From CAYPZL01 sp964415045 (lineage in GTDB: Bacteria; Planctomycetota; Phycisphaerae; Sedimentisphaerales; Anaerobacaceae), in assembly GCA_964415045.1 (NCBI GenBank), contig CAYPZL010000116.1, positions 1-18,125 of the forward strand: DNA of 18,125 nt, read 5' to 3'. Of the stretch, positions 14,699 to 18,125 are shown one piece after another. Within the stretch, counting starts at the first letter, position 1. The number at the start of each line of letters is the position of its first letter. A program made the translations under genes and the position numbers. The notes below the pieces were generated by a model that did no database searches, had not been told where the DNA came from, and was given only the letters and a program-made list of their open reading frames with translations.

Positions 14699-16159
14699 TC
14701 AGCCTTCCTGCACGACTTTCAGGCCCATCAGGTGGGCGAGGTGGCGGATGCTGGTGGTGTGGTCGCCGTAGTAGGCGACGCGGTGCAGGGAGGCGTAGTA
14801 GTCCTTGGCGCTGGGGCCGAGGGCGCCGCCGCCCCAGTTGGCCAGCAGCTTCTCGGCGTCGTCCACCTGCGCCACCAGTTCCGTCCGACAGCCTCGTTCC
14901 TCGCCCTTGGGGACGCGGGGGACGTCGATGATCGTGCCGGTGAAGACCAGCAGCGTGTCAAGATGAACCAGTTTGGTGAAGGTGATCTTCTGCCCGATGC
15001 GATAATGGACCTCGGTCACCGCGCCGCCGCGGACCTCGGCGTGGCGGCGGAGCAAATAGGGCGCCTTCGGTCCGTCGGGGCCTTCCATTCTCAGCGGGGC
15101 CGAGCAGTGCGACAGATGGAAGGCGTTCCGCGAAGTGTCGACGCCTCCGGCATTGCCCAGAAAGCCCGCCCGGTTCAGCGCGTGCTGGAAGATCAGCATG
15201 GTCAGCAGGCAGTCCATGTCGCCGTCACAGGCGGCGGGAATGCCCCGGTCGTTCAGCCGCGAAAAGCCCAGGCAGGGGAACCCGCGCGACAGCCAGCCCA
15301 TGCACGTTCCCACGCACAGGCCGTCGATGCGATTCTCGGCGATGAGCCGGTCCAGGGTCAGGCTGGCCCGCGCGGCCTTGAGGACGTCGTCGCGGTTGGG
15401 CTCGACGATCGCCTCGGCCTCGTCGAGCCACTGTTTGGCCACCGCCTCGGCGGCGCGGTCGTCCACCTGGGCCATGACCTCGTCGTAGCGTCCGTCGGGG
15501 ATGGCCACCATGTCAACGCCCAGCCTTTGCTTGACCTTTTCGGGTGTGTACGACTCGGGCGTGCCCTTGAACGGGGGCGAGACCAGCACCCGGCTGCGCC
15601 GCAGGAGCGGGACGACCCGAAGCAGCGCCGCGGCTCGTTCCAGATCGTCGTAGTCGGTGCTGTTGAACAGCGTGATGCGGTGCCCCTCCGCCCGCCACGG
15701 GCCCACCAAGCACCAGTCGTGCCCGCCGATGATCGGCATGTGAAAGACCGCCGCCGGACGTTTCTGTTTGAAGACGACGGGCATCACCGCGTCCTCGCGA
15801 TTGAAATTGCTCAGGCCGAAGATGTCGGCGCTGATCGCCAGCACGGGGGCGTCCGGACCGGCCTTCTCGAGCAACCGAACCGTCTGCTCGGCGTTGCGGG
15901 CCCGCCCGATCACGAACTCCACGTTGCCCAGGTTCTCCTCCGCCTCATCCAGACGCTTCATGATGGGCGCCAGATCCGCCTCGGAAAGGCCCCAGCTTCT
16001 GCCGCCCGGCTCGCCGGCGACGATCACGCAGATTCGCACCTTGCGCTCGGGCGGCGGGCTCGACGCCTCGCTCGCGGCCGCCCAGTGTCCCGTCGCCAGC
16101 GCGATTCCGCCCAACGCACCTGCCCCCATCAACTGCCGCCGCGTGCAATGCGTACACAT
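14699..16159 (-). CDS. Tat-exported L-fucose/L-arabinose isomerase-like protein
   Basis: ATG 16159 has GGAGG 8 bases upstream. The N-terminus has a twin-arginine signal, TRRQLMGAGALGG, followed by a hydrophobic stretch ending AAAS, so the folded protein should leave the cytoplasm. The body resembles FucI/AraA-type sugar isomerases. It has an N-terminal Rossmann-like domain (about 40-180) and then the conserved centre GLCVGTCMGWLSR (280-292), FPCLGFSRLNDRGIPAACDGDMD (295-316) and FHLSHCSAP (348-355), where the acidic and His residues could bind a metal. Length (486) is near the family norm of about 480-600. Isomerases of this type normally act in the cytoplasm, so an exported copy is odd and the true reaction is uncertain. 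Gap to the next minus-strand gene is 166 bases. Confidence 0.65.
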   Translation of the reverse strand: MCTHCTRRQLMGAGALGGIALATGHWAAASEASSPPPERKVRICVIVAGEPGGRSWGLSEADLAPIMKRLDEAEENLGNVEFVIGRARNAEQTVRLLEKAGPDAPVLAISADIFGLSNFNREDAVMPVVFKQKRPAAVFHMPIIGGHDWCLVGPWRAEGHRITLFNSTDYDDLERAAALLRVVPLLRRSRVLVSPPFKGTPESYTPEKVKQRLGVDMVAIPDGRYDEVMAQVDDRAAEAVAKQWLDEAEAIVEPNRDDVLKAARASLTLDRLIAENRIDGLCVGTCMGWLSRGFPCLGFSRLNDRGIPAACDGDMDCLLTMLIFQHALNRAGFLGNAGGVDTSRNAFHLSHCSAPLRMEGPDGPKAPYLLRRHAEVRGGAVTEVHYRIGQKITFTKLVHLDTLLVFTGTIIDVPRVPKGEERGCRTELVAQVDDAEKLLANWGGGALGPSAKDYYASLHRVAYYGDHTTSIRHLAHLMGLKVVQEG

Positions 16160-16250
16160 AAATCGTTCCTCCCAATGCCTGCTTCTCTCACCTGCGGTTC
16201 GGCTGCGATCCCACCGCGTTCAACGGATCGAACCTTCAACGACACGCGTG

Positions 16251-16256
16251 ATTATA
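16251..16256 (-). promoter_or_regulatory. Possible -10 box for the isomerase-like gene
   Basis: The minus strand reads TATAAT here, 92 bases before the ATG. No good -35 box is found 16-18 bases upstream, so this rests on the -10 match alone. Confidence 0.3.
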
Positions 16257-16410
16257 CCCGCCCGGCCCCCCAATTCCAGGGGATGATTCCTTCTCGGCGA
16301 TGCTGCCCGCTCGGCTCTGACCACGACAGGGCGGACGTTGCGGCATGGCGGCCGGGCTCTCAGGCCCGGACGGCAGTGCATGATTCTTACCGTCTCACGC
16401 GGCGCCGGCC

Positions 16411-16439
16411 TTCCAAGGGCCCGCCGGTGCGATTATAAT
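16411..16439 (+). promoter_or_regulatory. Promoter of der
   Basis: A perfect TATAAT (16434-16439) lies inside the palindrome GATTATAATC, 46 bases before the der start. TTCCAA (16411-16416) sits exactly 17 bases upstream as a weak -35 box. Confidence 0.5.
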
Positions 16440-16485
16440 CGGGGCGTTTTCACGGAGTTGCACGCAACGAGAAGTAAGGACGTCT

Positions 16486-17844
16486 ATGGGATTACCAACG
16501 GTAGCAATTGTGGGTCGGCCGAATGTGGGCAAGAGCAGCTTGCTCAACGCGCTGGCCGGAGAGATGATCAGTATCGTCGAGCCGACGGCGGGCGTGACGC
16601 GCGACCGCGTCAGCACGTTCATCGGCCGCGACGACCGCTACTTCGAGCTGATCGACACCGGCGGCTACGGCATCGTCGATTCCGACGCCCTCAGCGGGCA
16701 CATCGAGGGGCAGATCGTCCAGGCCATCGAGTCGGCGGACCTCGTGCTGTTCATGGTCGATATTCGCGACGGCGTGACCCCGCTGGACGATCGCATCGCC
16801 CAACTGCTCCGCAAGAACGATCTGGACGTGATCGGCGTGGCGAACAAGGCCGACAGCGCCAGGCTGTTCCCGGCCGCCGGCGAGTTCACGCAGCTCGGGT
16901 TCGGCGAGTTCCTCTGCGTCTCGGCCCAGAACAATCTCAACAAGGCGGTCCTGCTGGACGAGATCTTCGAGCGTCTGGCCCACCACGAGGCCGGGGGCGC
17001 GCCGCCGGAGCCGGTGATGAAGATCGCCATCGTCGGCAAGCGCAACGCGGGCAAGAGCACGCTGGTCAACGCCATCGCCGGCTCCGAGCGGGTGATCGTC
17101 AGCGAGATCCCGGGCACGACGCGTGACGCCGTCGACGTGCGGATCGAGAAGGACGGCAAGACGCTGATCGTGATCGATACCGCCGGCGTCCGCAAGAAGG
17201 GCAAGATGGCCGACAGCATCGAGTTCTACAGCAACGTCCGCGCGACCCGCTCCATCAGCCGGGCCGACGTCGTCTGGTTCCTGATCGACGCGACGCTCCC
17301 GGTCTCCCAGGTCGATAAGAGGCTCGCCCGCCTGATCGCCGAGGAGAACAAGGCCTGCATCATCGTGGTCAACAAGTGGGACCTGGCCAAGGACGTGGCC
17401 GCCACGGGCGACTACGAGGAGTACCTGACCGCCCATCTGCCCGTGCTCAAGTACGCCCCCATCGCCTTCACCACCGCCACCGAGGGCAAGAACGTCCAGA
17501 CCATGCTGGACCTCTCGGCCGAGCTGTTCAAGCAGGCCAATACCCGCATTTCCACCGGCCGGCTCAACAAGGCCTTCGAGATCATCAAGACCGAGCGCAC
17601 CGGGGCGCGACGCCGCGGCGCGACCTGGCCGCGAATCTACTACGCCACCCAGATCGCCACCAATCCCGTCACCATCCTCATGTTCGTCAACAACCCGAAG
17701 CTCTTCGACGAGAACTACCTCCGCTACGTCGCCGGCCGCATCCAGGCCATGCTCCCGGTGGCCGAGGTCCCCATCCGGCTCTTCGTCCGATCCCACCGAA
17801 GCGAAAAACGAGGCCGCAGGAAGAACGTGCCCCGTGACTCGTGA
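16486..17844 (+). CDS. der: Ribosome biogenesis GTPase Der (EngA)
   Basis: Der is a double GTPase needed for maturation of the 50S ribosomal subunit. The first G domain has GRPNVGKSS (10-18), DTGG (57-60), NKAD (120-123) and SAQ (146-148). The second has GKRNAGKST (184-192), DTAG (231-234) and NKWD (296-299). The C-terminal third is the KH-like domain, with PRIYYATQ and the closing block PVTILMFVNNPKLF...NYLRY...PIRLFVRS. Length (452) is normal for the family. The start follows AAGGA by 6 bases. The final residues and stop (Arg-Asp-Ser-stop) are read from CGTGACTCGTGA, part of a heptamer repeat, so the native end has been replaced or extended by repeat DNA after the basic tail. Confidence 0.97.
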   Translation: MGLPTVAIVGRPNVGKSSLLNALAGEMISIVEPTAGVTRDRVSTFIGRDDRYFELIDTGGYGIVDSDALSGHIEGQIVQAIESADLVLFMVDIRDGVTPLDDRIAQLLRKNDLDVIGVANKADSARLFPAAGEFTQLGFGEFLCVSAQNNLNKAVLLDEIFERLAHHEAGGAPPEPVMKIAIVGKRNAGKSTLVNAIAGSERVIVSEIPGTTRDAVDVRIEKDGKTLIVIDTAGVRKKGKMADSIEFYSNVRATRSISRADVVWFLIDATLPVSQVDKRLARLIAEENKACIIVVNKWDLAKDVAATGDYEEYLTAHLPVLKYAPIAFTTATEGKNVQTMLDLSAELFKQANTRISTGRLNKAFEIIKTERTGARRRGATWPRIYYATQIATNPVTILMFVNNPKLFDENYLRYVAGRIQAMLPVAEVPIRLFVRSHRSEKRGRRKNVPRDS

Positions 17845-18054
17845 CTCGTGGCCTCGCCACGTAGATGAGTAGATGGGTAAATGGGTAGATGAGGCGCGTG
17901 TGCTGGATTCGCGAAAACTCCGCTACCACCTATCGGCCTTGGCCTCCTCATATACTCATCTACCCATCTACTCTTCTACCCCCGCGTGAAGACGCGAACG
18001 ATGGGCTTTAGATTCTTCTCGTGATCCGTGACTCGTGACCCGTGAGCCGTGACT
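17833..18054. repeat. Composite repeat: heptamer arrays flanking inverted octamer arrays
   Basis: Left heptamers: CGTGACT (17833), CGTGACT (17840), CGTGGCC (17847). Left octamers: GTAGATGA (17861), GTAGATGG (17869), GTAAATGG (17877), GTAGATGA (17885). After a 55-base spacer come inverted octamers TCATATAC (17948), TCATCTAC (17956), CCATCTAC (17964), TCTTCTAC (17972). Right heptamers: CGTGATC (18020), CGTGACT (18027), CGTGACC (18034), CGTGAGC (18041), CGTGACT (18048). The octamer blocks can pair into a 32-base imperfect stem. No coding frame is apparent. It overlaps the last codons of der. Confidence 0.85.
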
Positions 18055-18108
18055 GCGCGTCCCGCGTGACGCGTAATCCCATGAAAGGCTGCCTCCGGTC
18101 GCGTTCTC

Positions 18109-18117
18109 TGGTATGAT
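18109..18117 (+). promoter_or_regulatory. Possible extended -10 promoter for a gene beyond the window
   Basis: TGGTATGAT fits the extended -10 pattern TGnTATAAT with one mismatch. No clear -35 box is present and the downstream gene is outside the window. Confidence 0.25.
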
Positions 18118-18125
18118 TGAGGACA

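Larger units (their letters stand above)
16160..16485. other. Divergent intergenic region between the isomerase-like gene and der
   Basis: No gene is seen in these 326 bases. Besides the promoter candidates listed separately, there is a 6-base hairpin CCGGGC (16352-16357) with GCCCGG (16364-16369). Confidence 0.6.

Noticed and set aside
8635..16438. Long plus-strand open frames (for example 8635-11079, 10728-14066, 14336-16438) opposite the minus-strand genes
   Set aside because: They are antisense shadows caused by high third-position GC. Their translations are Arg/Ala/Gly/Val-rich with no domains, while the opposite strand encodes recognised proteins.
16492..17796. 434-codon minus-strand frame opposite der
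   Set aside because: Its composition is typical of antisense frames in GC-rich DNA, and der on the other strand is unambiguous.

Overview
The window is GC-rich (strongly G/C at third codon positions) and looks like a chromosomal segment of a planctomycete, probably from the Phycisphaerae/Sedimentisphaerales side. This is inferred from gene content: a secreted methyltransferase/PQQ-propeller fusion, a LamG protein ending in a dockerin-like EF-hand loop, a right-handed beta-helix protein with the usual closing motif, a STAS anti-anti-sigma protein and ECF-sigma material. No rRNA, tRNA or CRISPR array is visible.

Layout. 1-1701 (+) is a 5'-truncated surface-type protein with two diverged copies of one beta-sandwich domain around a cadherin-like domain. 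1760-2110 (-) is a STAS-domain protein. 2111-2600 has no gene but holds an inverted heptamer repeat and a series of RNA hairpins, ending in a possible three-way junction about 20 bases before the next gene. 2601-4550 (+) is a secreted LamG/dockerin-like protein closed by a strong terminator hairpin. That hairpin overlaps the only possible start of an ECF sigma factor reduced to region 2 (4602-5141). 4992-6131 (-) is an unknown exported helical protein with a good promoter, followed by a gene-free stretch carrying a 103-base dispersed palindromic repeat.

6651-16159 is one long run of minus-strand genes. In transcription order these are a Tat-exported sugar-isomerase-like protein, a 95-residue small protein, a membrane-anchored DUF362/beta-helix/metallo-beta-lactamase fusion, the secreted methyltransferase/PQQ-propeller fusion and an exported M55 D-aminopeptidase. 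Only the last two (67-base gap) look clearly co-transcribed; a promoter with a LacI-type palindrome sits in front of them. The rest have gaps of 166-226 bases. Most products carry export signals, so the segment mainly serves the cell envelope or the breakdown of external polymers; the common substrate cannot be read from the sequence.

The right end holds the housekeeping gene der (+) and, overlapping its last codons, a compact composite repeat made of heptamer arrays flanking inverted octamer arrays. The most unusual items are the three-part DUF362/beta-helix/MBL fusion, the methyltransferase fold on an exported protein, the structured leader at 2511-2580 and the composite repeat at 17833-18054.
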